A stretch of DNA of 64,000 nucleotides from Xaviernesmea rhizosphaerae. GTDB taxonomy: Bacteria; Pseudomonadota; Alphaproteobacteria; Rhizobiales; Rhizobiaceae. Shown piece by piece: positions 43,388-51,609 of this stretch. The DNA lies in contig NZ_MKIO01000048.1 of the NCBI RefSeq assembly GCF_001938945.1, forward strand, positions 80,903 through 144,902. Direction: 5' to 3'. A program made the translations under genes and the position numbers. A model generated the notes under the pieces. It did no database searches. It was not told where the DNA came from and worked only from the letters and a program-made list of their open reading frames with translations. Position 1 is the stretch's first letter. Each line of letters opens with the position of its first letter.

Positions 43388-44101
43388 ATGAGCCTGCCGG
43401 ATATCCTGCCCGAGCCCGAACTGGTGATCTTCGACTGTGACGGCGTGCTGGTCGACAGCGAGCCGTTGTCGGTCGACGTCCTTGTGCGCATGCTGCGCGC
43501 TGCCGGGCTCGACATTTCCGCCGACGAGGCGATGGAGCGCTTCCTCGGCCGCAGCCTGAAGACCACCACCGAAATCATCCGGGCCGATTACGGCCTGGAG
43601 GTCGATGATACCATGCTGGAGACCATGCGCCGGGATCTCTACCAGCGCTTCCAGGACGAGCTTCAGGCCGTGGCCGGCGTGGCCGTTGCCGTGGACAAGC
43701 TCAAGGAGCTGGGCGTGGCCACCTGCGTGGCCTCGTCAAGCCAGATGGAGCGCATCCGCCATTCGCTGGAGGTGACGGAGCTTCTGCACCGCTTCGAGCC
43801 GCACATCTTCTCCGCCACCATGGTTGAGCATGGCAAGCCGGCGCCGGATCTCTTCCTTCACGCGGCCAAGGCCATGGGCGTTCACCCGGAGGCCTGCATG
43901 GTGGTGGAAGACAGTCCGGCCGGCGTAGAGGCCGCCAAGAAGGCCGGCATGCGCGTCTTCGCCTTCACCGGCGCCTCCCATGCCCGCCATGACCGGCATA
44001 TCGCAGCCCTGCGCGCGCTGGAGCCCGACGGACTGTTTGACGATATGCGCGAACTCATCCACTTTGTCCGCCGGGAGCAGAAGGTCGCACAGGCCAATTG
44101 A
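43388..44101 (+). CDS. HAD-superfamily phosphatase of the beta-phosphoglucomutase type
   Basis: A 237-residue HAD hydrolase. Motif I is FDCDGVLVDSE, motif II ASSSQ, motif III the Lys of EHGKPAPD and motif IV VVEDSPAGVEAA, so all catalytic motifs are intact. The helical cap domain suggests a sugar-phosphate or phosphoglycolate-type substrate. GGAGGC before the ATG at 43388 sets the start. It sits between the polyol dehydrogenase and the FGGY kinase and could act on a pathway side product. Confidence 0.88.
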   Translation: MSLPDILPEPELVIFDCDGVLVDSEPLSVDVLVRMLRAAGLDISADEAMERFLGRSLKTTTEIIRADYGLEVDDTMLETMRRDLYQRFQDELQAVAGVAVAVDKLKELGVATCVASSSQMERIRHSLEVTELLHRFEPHIFSATMVEHGKPAPDLFLHAAKAMGVHPEACMVVEDSPAGVEAAKKAGMRVFAFTGASHARHDRHIAALRALEPDGLFDDMRELIHFVRREQKVAQAN

Positions 44102-44135
44102 AGCGCCGGTTCAAGGCGATGCAGCACGGTATGCG

Positions 44136-44236
44136 AAGCATCGGGCCGGGAGGTGCAAACCGTTCTTCGGTCGAATCCGGTGAACAGCAGGAAAACCAGA
44201 GCATCGGGCCGACCCTGAATTTCGGCGCGATGCTGA
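44136..44236. repeat. Diverged RIME-like repeat between the HAD and kinase genes
   Basis: GAAGCATCGGGCCGGGAGGT begins a first half containing TCTTCGGTCGAATCCGG, and a second half starts AGAGCATCGGGCC and ends GCGCGATGCTG. Layout and spacing follow copy 1, but the arms have drifted. Confidence 0.55.
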
Positions 44237-44396
44237 AGGCGGCCAGATGCCCGATCGTCCCTGTTGAGCGTGGCTCCGGGGCCGGGTCGGCGCCGGGGAG
44301 AGCGGGCAGGATGAGGCAGGCAGCACCGCAGGGGACCGGTCGTTCGGGCCGGATCGGAACGGCCTCTCGTCCGCGTGCCGACGGGCAGGGGGCGTG

Positions 44397-45980
44397 ATGG
44401 CGGAACGGCTTGTCATGGCCGTCGATGTTGGCACCGGCAGCGCGCGCGCCGGCCTTTTCGATGCCGCCGGCGCGCTTCTGGCCCGCGCCGATCATCCAAT
44501 CGTCATGAACCGGCCGGATGCGCATCATGCCGAACACCAGTCCGAAGATATCTGGCGCGCCGTCTGCCTGGCGGTGCGCGGCGCGCTTGACCGTGCAGCC
44601 GTCTCCGGCTCCGCTGTCGCTGCCATCGCTTTCGATGCCACCTGCTCGCTGGTAGTGCGCGATGGGGCTGGCGCACCGCTCTCGGTCAACCGCGCGGGCG
44701 CACCGGACTGGGACACCATCGTCTGGCTCGATCACCGGGCGCTGGCGGAGGCCGACGCCTGCACCGCAACCGGCCATCCCGTCCTCGACCATTCGGGCCG
44801 GGTCATGTCGCCGGAAATGCAGATGCCAAAGCTGATGTGGCTGAAGCGGCACCTTCCCGGACAATGGGCCAAGGCGCAGAAAATCTTCGATCTTGCCGAC
44901 TTTCTCTCCTGGCGGGCGTGCGGCAGCCTTGCCCGCTCGCGCTGCACGCTCACTGCCAAGTGGAACTATCTTTCCCATGCCCAGCCCGGCTGGCAGGACG
45001 ATTTTCTCGCCATGATCGGGCTTGCCGATCTCAAGGCGCGTGCCGGACTGACGGAGGAAACCCGTCCAGTCGGCGCAGCACTCGGGACGCTGACGCCGCA
45101 GGCGGCGCGGGAACTGGGGCTCGAAACCCATTGCCGTGTCGCGGCCGGCATGATCGACGCCTATGCCGGCGCGCTCGGCGTGCTGGGCCGCCATGCCGGC
45201 GATCCCGCCGAACTGGAGCGGCGCTTGGCGATGATTGCCGGCACATCCAGCTGCCTCGTCGCCTTTTCCCGCGCACCGAAGCCGCTTTTCGGCTTCTGGG
45301 GACCCTATTACGCGGCCGGCTTTCCCGGGAGCTGGCTGATCGAGGGCGGCCAGTCAGTGGCCGGCGCGCTGCTCGATCATCTCGTGCGCAGCCATGCGGC
45401 CGGCGGCACGCCCGATGCCGGCACCCATGCGCGCATCATCGCCCGCATCCAGGCGCTGCGCGCCGTCGAGGGGCCGCAGCTTGCCAGCAGGCTGCACATC
45501 CTGCCGGATTTTCACGGCAACCGTGCGCCGCTCGCCGATCCGCACGCGCTTGGCGTGATCAGCGGGCTCGATCTCGACAGCTCTTTCGATGCGCTCTGCC
45601 GGATCTACTGGCGCGCCTGCGTCGCCATCGCGCTCGGCATCCGCCATGTGCTGGCCACCCTGACGGACAAGGGCTACCGCGTGGACGTGCTGCACATTAC
45701 CGGCGGCCATGTTCGCAATCCGCTGCTGATGGAACTCTATGGCGATGTCACCGGCTGCCCCATCGTGGTGCCCGAGACCCATGATGCCGTTCTCCTCGGC
45801 ACGGCCATGGTGGCGGCCGTCGGCGCGGGCTTCTATCCGGGCCTTGGCGAAGCCGGCGCGGGCATGGCGCCGCCCGAGCGGCTGCATCACCCCAACCCGG
45901 CTATGAAGCCGATCTACGATCGCGACTTTGAAAAATTCCTGCTGATGCAGCGCCACCGTGCCGAGCTTGAGCGGGTCTAA
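44397..45980 (+). CDS. FGGY-family carbohydrate (pentulose) kinase
   Basis: A 527-residue ATP-dependent kinase of the FGGY family, D-ribulokinase-like group. The N-domain starts VMAVDVGTGSARAGLF and contains WLDHRALAEAD. The C-domain has IAGTSSCLVAFS and HITGGHVRNPLLMELYGDVT. The genomic setting suggests it phosphorylates the ketose made by the dehydrogenase (D-xylulose or D-ribulose; fructose less likely). The ATG at 44397 directly follows an in-frame GTG at 44394, which is an alternative start. Confidence 0.87.
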   Translation: MAERLVMAVDVGTGSARAGLFDAAGALLARADHPIVMNRPDAHHAEHQSEDIWRAVCLAVRGALDRAAVSGSAVAAIAFDATCSLVVRDGAGAPLSVNRAGAPDWDTIVWLDHRALAEADACTATGHPVLDHSGRVMSPEMQMPKLMWLKRHLPGQWAKAQKIFDLADFLSWRACGSLARSRCTLTAKWNYLSHAQPGWQDDFLAMIGLADLKARAGLTEETRPVGAALGTLTPQAARELGLETHCRVAAGMIDAYAGALGVLGRHAGDPAELERRLAMIAGTSSCLVAFSRAPKPLFGFWGPYYAAGFPGSWLIEGGQSVAGALLDHLVRSHAAGGTPDAGTHARIIARIQALRAVEGPQLASRLHILPDFHGNRAPLADPHALGVISGLDLDSSFDALCRIYWRACVAIALGIRHVLATLTDKGYRVDVLHITGGHVRNPLLMELYGDVTGCPIVVPETHDAVLLGTAMVAAVGAGFYPGLGEAGAGMAPPERLHHPNPAMKPIYDRDFEKFLLMQRHRAELERV

Positions 45981-46084
45981 AGATCGCCCGCCTCAGGCGT
46001 CCTTCAGAAAAATCATTGTGTATCATTGGCTTACATGGATATCGCCGCATGGGCGCATTTTTCCAATTTTCCCGCCGTCGCAGC

Positions 46085-46109
46085 GGAACCTTTGTCGGGG
46101 CCGTCCGTT
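46085..46109 (+). promoter_or_regulatory. EcfG-type promoter of the candidate small RNA
   Basis: GGAAC (46085-46089), a 16-nt spacer, then CGTT (46106-46109) matches the general stress response sigma factor promoter of alphaproteobacteria. No coding region starts downstream before the terminator at 46211-46249. The ecfG gene itself lies 3 kb away. Confidence 0.6.
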
Positions 46110-46115
46110 ATTAGG

Positions 46116-46249
46116 CTGTCCGGATCATGGTTCGTATCGCCCCCAATTCGAACCAGCCCCAAATGATACCGGCTCACAACTCACATGCCCCCTCGGTGAG
46201 TTGACGACAACAGCCAGTGCCTCCCCCCGGCACTGGCTGTTTTCTTTTT
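46116..46249 (+). ncRNA. Candidate stress-induced small RNA
   Basis: About 134 nt from the predicted start (about 7 nt after the -10 element) to the end of the T-run. It has two strong hairpins: CAACTCAC/GTGAGTTG (46177-46184 with 46196-46203) with an 11-nt loop containing CCCCCTC, and the terminator hairpin CAGCCAGTGCC/GGCACTGGCTG with loop TCCCCCC. The C-rich loops could pair with G-rich ribosome-binding sites, as described for the alpha-r14 and related rhizobial sRNAs. No open reading frame of note. Existence, ends and targets are inference. Confidence 0.55.
46211..46249 (+). terminator. Strong Rho-independent terminator ending the candidate small RNA
   Basis: An 11-bp perfect stem with a 7-nt loop followed by TTTTCTTTTT (46240-46249). 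It could also serve as a distal terminator for the FGGY kinase transcript. Confidence 0.92.
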
Positions 46250-46357
46250 GGCCATTGCGGTTCGGCTGGCTCGAACGAATGCGCATTGGCAGGCGAAAGC
46301 CCTTGCGGGCGTCGTGTCGTGACCGGTCCCTATTTCCTGCGACCGCTTGATTTTGCT

Positions 46358-46385
46358 GACATCAATCGACCGACATCAATCGACC
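46358..46385. repeat. 14-bp tandem direct repeat
   Basis: GACATCAATCGACC occurs twice with no spacer. It lies in the gene-free stretch 46250-46558 between the small RNA candidate and the HWE kinase gene. Confidence 0.8.
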
Positions 46386-46477
46386 CATGGGACGAGCGCC
46401 GACATCACTATAGAGGTCAGCCCTAATCTCATAGGAACACTGTGCAGATGTCGCCTTGCTCAGATGGTAGATGACGG

Positions 46478-46508
46478 ACAGGGTACGACCCGTTGCGTCG
46501 TACCCTGT
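46478..46508. promoter_or_regulatory. Strong hairpin downstream of the HWE kinase gene
   Basis: ACAGGGTACGAC/GTCGTACCCTGT, a perfect 12-bp stem with a 7-nt loop. It is 51 bp beyond the 3' end of the minus-strand kinase gene. No T-run follows on either strand, so it may be an mRNA-protecting structure or a protein site rather than a simple terminator. Confidence 0.45.
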
Positions 46509-46558
46509 GTTCCCGCCATCGACCACGGGACGCCCGACCACCATCAAGCGGACGCGGA

Positions 46559-47563
46559 TTATTCCTCAACCCGCGTGATGATCTCGTATTCATGCGGCGG
46601 AATGAACAAGTGATATTCGATCCGGTCTGATTGGGCGAGATAACGGGCCTTGCCGCCGATGGCGATCGGCACCACGCGTTCCAGCACGGTGCGGGCAAAG
46701 CTGGCTTCCGTGCCCTCCATCGGCGTGGAGCCGACGGGCAGATGCTCCAGCCAGACAAGCTCGAGCGCTTCCTTGCCGTCCATCACGGTTTCAAAACAAT
46801 CCAGCGTCAGCGAACTCACGCCGGCGGCGATGGCGCCGTGGGAGGCGGAATTGACGATCAGCTCATGCAGCGCCAGGCCGATATGCAGCGCTGCATTGGG
46901 GGAGAGATGCGCATCGATACCTGTGGGCGTGATCGGCATGCCCGGCTCAGACCAATAGGCGGCAAACTGCTTTTCGGCGAGCGCGAAGAGAAAGGCGCCG
47001 CGCCAGCTGGAGTCGGTGACCAGATCCTGCGAGGAGGCGAGGGACTGGATACGGCCGCGAAACGTGACGAGAAAGCTGTCGAGCGAGCGCGCCTGCCGGG
47101 CAGTCTGGGTGGCGATGCCCTGGATGATGGCGAGAAGATTTTTTGAGCGATGGCTGAGTTCGCGCAGCAACGTCTTCAACACGCGTTCGCGATGACGCGT
47201 ATCGGACACATCGCGCAGGATCAGCACGATCCCGCCGAACTGATCGGCCATGGGCTCGATATCGAAGCGGAAGGTCATCAGGCCTGCGGATGAGGCGATG
47301 TCCACCTCGGCCGTCGTCGCTCTGCCGAGGGCGATGACCTCGCGTTTCAGATTGCCGATTCGTGCCGCTTCACCATTGGCATCATCCGGCCCGGCAAAGG
47401 CTAGGTGCAAGGCGATATCAGGAACGTTGGCGCTGGCGATGAGGTTCAGCTGCGCGTCCTGCAGCACATAGCCGGTGCCGGTCTTCGACAGGATCATATC
47501 GAGCAACTGCGCGCGCTGGTCCGTTCCGTTGCGTCCGCTGTCCGACATGCTCTGCTTGTCCAC
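46559..47563 (-). CDS. HWE-family sensor histidine kinase
   Basis: A 334-residue cytoplasmic kinase: a PAS-like sensor part (about residues 25-125), then the HWE/HisKA_2 dimerisation region LLRELSHRSKNLLAIIQGIA with the phospho-His, and an ATPase domain with HELIVNSASHGA (N box) and the Trp-x-Glu of LVWLEH that names the family. No membrane segment is seen. An EcfG-type promoter lies just upstream, and phyR is next door, so PhyR is the probable partner. The start is a GTG at 47563 preceded by GAGG; an ATG at 47548 is the alternative. Confidence 0.88.
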   Translation of the reverse strand: MDKQSMSDSGRNGTDQRAQLLDMILSKTGTGYVLQDAQLNLIASANVPDIALHLAFAGPDDANGEAARIGNLKREVIALGRATTAEVDIASSAGLMTFRFDIEPMADQFGGIVLILRDVSDTRHRERVLKTLLRELSHRSKNLLAIIQGIATQTARQARSLDSFLVTFRGRIQSLASSQDLVTDSSWRGAFLFALAEKQFAAYWSEPGMPITPTGIDAHLSPNAALHIGLALHELIVNSASHGAIAAGVSSLTLDCFETVMDGKEALELVWLEHLPVGSTPMEGTEASFARTVLERVVPIAIGGKARYLAQSDRIEYHLFIPPHEYEIITRVEE

Positions 47564-47602
47564 GCCCTGTGCCTCACTCGAAAAGCGAACGACTGGATCA
47601 TC

Positions 47603-47628
47603 AACGCATTGAACGGGAAAGGCGTTCC
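47603..47628 (-). promoter_or_regulatory. EcfG-type promoter of the HWE kinase gene
   Basis: Read on the minus strand: GGAAC, a 17-nt spacer, then CGTT (47628 down to 47603). It is 40 bp before the GTG start at 47563. This would place the kinase under control of the sigma factor it may help release. Confidence 0.65.
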
Positions 47629-47799
47629 CACGAAGACGGGCGGCGCTGCCAAGGATTTGCGACCTTCGGATGGACGAAGGGCCTGCTCATGCAATGGCCT
47701 CCCGCAGCTTTGTGCGCGAGAGGCCATTCAATCAGCGATGCAGCAGATATAGCGCATATGACCCGATGCGGCAACGCCGAGGGATCACCAGAGCAGTGG

Positions 47800-47884
47800 A
47801 TGGAAAGCGGGAACCGGCTCTGTGTCCGCTGCTAAAACGGAAACGTGGAGCATCGGACTGCCCGCGATTTTCAGTCCGATGCTG
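47800..47884. repeat. RIME-like two-hairpin repeat between the kinase gene and phyR
   Basis: GGAAAGCGGGAACCGGC starts the partly decayed first half. The second hairpin GAGCATCGGACTG/CAGTCCGATGCTG (47848-47884) is nearly perfect. It lies just beyond the 3' end of phyR. Apart from it and the promoter at 47603-47628, the gap 47564-47906 shows nothing. Confidence 0.65.
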
Positions 47885-47906
47885 TCGCCTGCGGCCTTAA
47901 GTCGTC

Positions 47907-48701
47907 TCAGGCGGCGGCGCGGGTGTTCTCATTGAAGAACAGCGCCTGGCTGATCAATGCCTTGACCATGTCAGGATTGAACGGCTTGGTGACCAGGAAG
48001 GTCGGTTCGGGGCGTTCGCCGGTCAGAAGACGTTCGGGGAAGGCCGTGATGAAGATCACCGGAATGGCCGAGCTCTTCAGGATCTCGTTGACGGCGTCGA
48101 TGCCTGAGCTGCCATCGGCCAGCTGGATGTCGGCCAGAACCATGCTCGGCTGCGAGGCCTTGAACAACGCGATGGCTTCGTCGCGGGTGCGGGCGATGCC
48201 GGTCACGCGATGTCCCAGGCTTTCCACCATCTGTTCGATATCGATGGCGATCAACGGCTCGTCCTCGATGATCATGATGTCAGTGGCGACCTGGCGGGAG
48301 ATCTCCTCCGAGGCCTGTTCCAGCAGCTGGCTCATGCGCGCCTCGCTGCAGCCCAGCACCTCGGCCGCTTCATTGGCATGAAAGCCCTCGACAGCGACGA
48401 GGAGAAAGGCCTGTCGCGCCAGCGGCGAAACGGAGGCGAGATTGATGGAGGCACGCTTTTCCCAGGCAAAGGGCGAAACCGGCTCGGGGATCAGGATCGA
48501 CGAATTGCCGAACAGCTTGGTGTAGAGCTGGAACAGTGCAACACGATCGCTACCCGCTTCCGGAAAGATCGAAACGTCTGCGATCAGCGCTTCCAGGACC
48601 GCTGCGACATAGGCGTCACCCGACGTCTGCGATCCCGTCAAAGCGCGGGAATAGCGACGCAGGAACGGCAGATATGGGGCGATCCGGGTGGACAAGGACA
48701 T
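47907..48701 (-). CDS. phyR: General stress response regulator PhyR
   Basis: Anti-anti-sigma factor of the general stress response, 264 residues. The N-terminal half mimics an ECF sigma factor (ALFQLYTKLFG; INLASVSPLARQAFLLVAVE; EVLGCSEARMSQLLEQA). The C-terminal half is a receiver (IMIIEDEPLIAIDIEQMV) with phospho-acceptor Asp in MVLADIQL and Lys in VTKPFN. When phosphorylated it binds NepR and frees EcfG. GAGGGAGCC precedes the ATG at 48701; upstream in-frame sequence is the promoter region. It is divergent from nepR-ecfG, with EcfG-type promoters facing both ways. Confidence 0.96.
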   Translation of the reverse strand: MSLSTRIAPYLPFLRRYSRALTGSQTSGDAYVAAVLEALIADVSIFPEAGSDRVALFQLYTKLFGNSSILIPEPVSPFAWEKRASINLASVSPLARQAFLLVAVEGFHANEAAEVLGCSEARMSQLLEQASEEISRQVATDIMIIEDEPLIAIDIEQMVESLGHRVTGIARTRDEAIALFKASQPSMVLADIQLADGSSGIDAVNEILKSSAIPVIFITAFPERLLTGERPEPTFLVTKPFNPDMVKALISQALFFNENTRAAA

Positions 48702-48753
48702 GTATGGGGCTCCCTCGGTCGGGCCGCAAGGCGCAGCCTGATGCTTTGTCAAA

Positions 48754-48779
48754 AACGCAGTGACGATAAATCTTGTTCC
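48754..48779 (-). promoter_or_regulatory. EcfG-type promoter of phyR
   Basis: Minus strand: GGAAC, 17-nt spacer, CGTT (48779 down to 48754), 53 bp before the phyR start. Its GGAAC forms one arm of the shared palindrome GTTCCCGCCGGGAAC (48775-48789) with the opposite promoter. Confidence 0.75.
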
Positions 48780-48784
48780 CGCCG

Positions 48785-48809
48785 GGAACAAATTTTTGGC
48801 TCCCGCGTT
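48785..48809 (+). promoter_or_regulatory. EcfG-type promoter of nepR-ecfG
   Basis: GGAAC (48785-48789), 16-nt spacer, CGTT (48806-48809), 38 bp before the nepR start. It implies positive autoregulation of ecfG, as known for this system in alphaproteobacteria. Confidence 0.78.
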
Positions 48810-48846
48810 CTTCCCCCGACTGAATTTTGAGGGTGCTTCTGTTAAG

Positions 48847-49041
48847 ATGAAACACAATATCGGGGCAAGGCGCCAGGCGGATCTCCCTGTGCGCCTAGAC
48901 AATGCACATGCGCAGATCGCATCGAAGCTTCGCGCACTTTACCTCTCCGTTCAAGAGGAAGCGATACCGGACCGGTTTATCGATCTTCTGGAAAAGCTGG
49001 ATGCCGTCGAGCGGCAGTCCCTTTCTGATGTTGCGGAATGA
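48847..49041 (+). CDS. nepR: Anti-sigma factor NepR
   Basis: A 64-residue protein that sequesters EcfG in unstressed cells and is itself bound by phosphorylated PhyR. The core QIASKLRALYLSVQEEAIPDR followed by FIDLLEKLDAVE is the NepR signature of two short helices. The ATG at 48847 gives the normal length; an in-frame reading from 48760 would include the EcfG promoter and was rejected. The ribosome-binding site is weak (GAGGG about 13 nt upstream). It overlaps ecfG by 4 nt. Confidence 0.92.
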   Translation: MKHNIGARRQADLPVRLDNAHAQIASKLRALYLSVQEEAIPDRFIDLLEKLDAVERQSLSDVAE

Positions 49042-49604
49042 GTGGGTCCATGTCGACTGAGGAACCGAACTTCAAGCGTGAAATGCTGGCCGCTCTTCCA
49101 AGCCTGCGCGCCTTCGCCATGTCGTTGATCGGTCGTCACGACCGGGCTGATGATCTCGTGCAGGATACCATCATGAAGGCTTGGGCCAAGCAGGACCATT
49201 TCGAGATGGGCACCAATATGAAGGCCTGGCTCTTCACCATCCTGCGCAACGAACTTTACAGCCAGATGCGCAAGCGCGGCCGCGAGGTTCAGGACAGCGA
49301 CGGCTTCTTCACCGAATCGCTGGCCCAGCACCCTTCGCAATATGGCTCGCTCGACCTGCAGGACTTCAAGCGTGCGCTGAACATGCTGCCTCCCGACCAG
49401 AGGGAAGCCATCGTTCTCGTGGGAGCCTCCGGCTTCTCCTATGAAGAAGCGGCTGAAATCTGCGGCTGCGCGCTCGGCACCATCAAGAGCCGCGTGAACC
49501 GCGCGCGCCAGCGCCTGCAGGACATTCTCCAGGTGACTGGTGAAAACGAGTATGGCCCGGACGCAACCTCCGCGCCGCTGACCTCGCGCGCCTTCGTTTC
49601 CTGA
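49038..49604 (+). CDS. ecfG: General stress response ECF sigma factor EcfG
   Basis: RNA polymerase sigma factor of ECF group 15 (EcfG/SigT/RpoE2), 188 residues. Region 2 is visible in SLIGRHDRADDLVQDTIMKA and NMKAWLFTILRNELYSQMRK, region 4 in LNMLPPDQREAIVLVGASGF, with YEEAAEICGCALGTIKSRVN as the DNA-binding helix-turn-helix. It should recognise the GGAAC-N16/17-CGTT promoters mapped in this window. The ATG at 49038 overlaps the nepR stop; an ATG at 49050 is the alternative. A hairpin terminator follows. Confidence 0.95.
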   Translation: MSGSMSTEEPNFKREMLAALPSLRAFAMSLIGRHDRADDLVQDTIMKAWAKQDHFEMGTNMKAWLFTILRNELYSQMRKRGREVQDSDGFFTESLAQHPSQYGSLDLQDFKRALNMLPPDQREAIVLVGASGFSYEEAAEICGCALGTIKSRVNRARQRLQDILQVTGENEYGPDATSAPLTSRAFVS

Positions 49605-49665
49605 CACCGGCGTTTCCTTATACAGGCGGTCGATCGGCCGCCCGCGACCGACCGCGATGCTTCAA

Positions 49666-49706
49666 GGGACGCGCTGCCGGACAATGGCGGCGCGTTCCCA
49701 TGTTTT
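49666..49706 (+). terminator. Probable terminator of nepR-ecfG
   Basis: GGGACGCGCTGCC pairs with GGCGGCGCGTTCCC (one bulge, one wobble) and is followed by TGTTTT. Between 49707 and 49998 I see no gene or other signal before the second HWE kinase. Confidence 0.55.
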
Positions 49707-49998
49707 CAGGCAGACCTATTTGCAGGCAGGCCATGCGGAGAAACATGTGGCGGGCGGCAGGGCGCGCCCTTCGGCCTGCCGTCACACGAATTCCCTGCGC
49801 GAAAACCTGCCAGTTGCTTTTTGTTGCCGGATATCCGTGCCCAGTGCTGCTGACATGGCAGCCGCCAGTTTACCCATCAATTTGGCCTGCGCGGCCCATC
49901 CGGCAGAAAATCGATTGCCTCGACCTCTGACAATGCGGCAAACAGGAGCGAGCAAATCGGGCGAGCTCTTGCGCCGGACCTGCTCCTGGGGAGTGTAG

Positions 49999-51498
49999 AT
50001 GACCATCGTCACGAATGCCGCCGCACCGCCGCTTGCCATGGCCCCGCCACAGGCCGGCGCCGTGCACGCCTGGCCGGCCGATGACGGGCAGAGCGGAACC
50101 GGCGGCGATCCGCACATCCTCCATGTGATCCGCCTGGCCGCTTCGGTCTTCGGCGTGCGCAGCGTGGCGATCGGCTGCCTGCGATCGCGCCGCGCCGTGG
50201 CCTGGACGGGATTCGATGACGAGGTTGCCGATCTCATGGCCCTGGCGGGCGGCCGCCTGTCCACGGATCAGCGCACGCCACTGGTCATCGGCGACGCCGC
50301 CCATGATACTGAGCTCAACGCCCACCCGGCCGTTTCCGGCGCGCCGGGCCTGCGCTTTGTCTGCGCGATTCCGGCCGAGGTGGATGGCGCCCTTGTCGGC
50401 TTTCTGGCGCTGGCCGATCCGGCCCCGCGCACCGGCCTGACCGCGGAAGAGGTGGTGCGGCTCGAAGACCTCGCCGCGATCGTCGGCTCGATGATTTCGC
50501 TGAAGGAGGATGCCAACCAGCGCGCGCTCAACGAAGCCGTTCTGTCGCGCGACGAGCGGCGTCATGCCATGGCGCTGGAAGCCGCCAATGTCGGCAGCTG
50601 GCTCTGGGACGTGCGCACCGGCGCGATCTCCTGCAATGCGGCGATGGTGCGCATGTTCGGCATGGCGCCGGCCGCGGCCTATCATGCGCGCGACTTTTTC
50701 ACCGCCATCCATCGTGACGACCGAGGCCGCATGCTGGACAATCTGCGCCATGCCATGGCGGGAGAGGCCGATTACGACAGCACCATCCGCGTCGCCGCCA
50801 CCGGTCGCTGGCTGCTCGGCCGGGGCAGGGTGCATGAGCGCGATGCGCAGGGAAACCCGACCGTCTTCCTCGGCGTCAACATCGACGTGACGAGCGAGCA
50901 GACATCGAGCCAGCGCACGCGGCTCCTGCTGCGCGAGCTCAACCACCGCGTCAAGAACACGCTGGCCATGCTGCAATCGCTGGCGCGCCAGACCCTGCGC
51001 CAGACGAGCGATCCCCAGGCCTTCATGACCGCCTTTGCCGGCCGGCTGCAGGCGATCTCGGAGGCGCATGGCCTCCTGTCGGATCACGAATGGGGCGCCA
51101 TTCGCCTCTCGGCCTTGTTGCAGAAGCAACTGGCCCCCCATGTCCGCGATTATGAAGCCCAGGTGGAAATCCACAAGGACGAGATTCTTCTCGGGCCCGA
51201 CCAGGCCGTCGGCCTCGGCCTGGTGCTTCACGAACTGGCAACCAATGCTGCCAAATATGGCGCGCTCTCCGTGCCGGACGGGCGGATCGTCTTCACCGCG
51301 CGCGGCGTGGAGGAGGAGAGCGGCCGGGTGCTGCATCTCACCTGGACCGAGGTGGGCGGGCCGCCGGTCACCGAGCCGCAACGGCGCGGCTTCGGCTCCA
51401 TCCTGATCGAGCGCAGTCTCGACAAGGTGATGGGCAGCGCGGTGAAGGTGGAATATCTGCCCGATGGCGTCACGGCGATCATCCGCCTGCCGCTGTAA
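49999..51498 (+). CDS. HWE-family sensor histidine kinase with GAF and PAS domains
   Basis: A 499-residue soluble kinase. An N-terminal GAF-like domain (about residues 35-165, with VIRLAASVFGVRSVAIGCLR) is followed by a PAS/PAC domain (about 180-305: LEAANVGSWLWDVRTGAISC; FLGVNIDVTSEQ). The HWE kinase core has LLLRELNHRVKNTLAMLQSL (phospho-His), HELATNAAKYGAL and Trp-x-Glu in LTWTEVGG. The final RGFGSILIERSL and GVTAIIRLPL are typical. Location beside phyR-nepR-ecfG suggests input into the general stress response. No EcfG-type promoter was found directly upstream. Confidence 0.9.
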   Translation: MTIVTNAAAPPLAMAPPQAGAVHAWPADDGQSGTGGDPHILHVIRLAASVFGVRSVAIGCLRSRRAVAWTGFDDEVADLMALAGGRLSTDQRTPLVIGDAAHDTELNAHPAVSGAPGLRFVCAIPAEVDGALVGFLALADPAPRTGLTAEEVVRLEDLAAIVGSMISLKEDANQRALNEAVLSRDERRHAMALEAANVGSWLWDVRTGAISCNAAMVRMFGMAPAAAYHARDFFTAIHRDDRGRMLDNLRHAMAGEADYDSTIRVAATGRWLLGRGRVHERDAQGNPTVFLGVNIDVTSEQTSSQRTRLLLRELNHRVKNTLAMLQSLARQTLRQTSDPQAFMTAFAGRLQAISEAHGLLSDHEWGAIRLSALLQKQLAPHVRDYEAQVEIHKDEILLGPDQAVGLGLVLHELATNAAKYGALSVPDGRIVFTARGVEEESGRVLHLTWTEVGGPPVTEPQRRGFGSILIERSLDKVMGSAVKVEYLPDGVTAIIRLPL

Positions 51499-51580
51499 GG
51501 ACGGGAGGCTTGGCGCGGCTCGTAAGTCGCGTGATCGGCAGGCGGCAAGACGCTCTACTCTCTTGGACAACCAGTCTTGC

Positions 51581-51609
51581 AAAAAAGGCGCCTTGGATAG
51601 GGGCGCCTT
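51581..51609 (-). terminator. Terminator-like hairpin, minus strand
   Basis: AAGGCGCC/GGCGCCTT (51585-51592 with 51602-51609), followed on the minus strand by TTTTTT (51586-51581). It could terminate transcription of the holin-like gene. On the plus strand it follows the HWE kinase but lacks a T-run. Confidence 0.55.
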
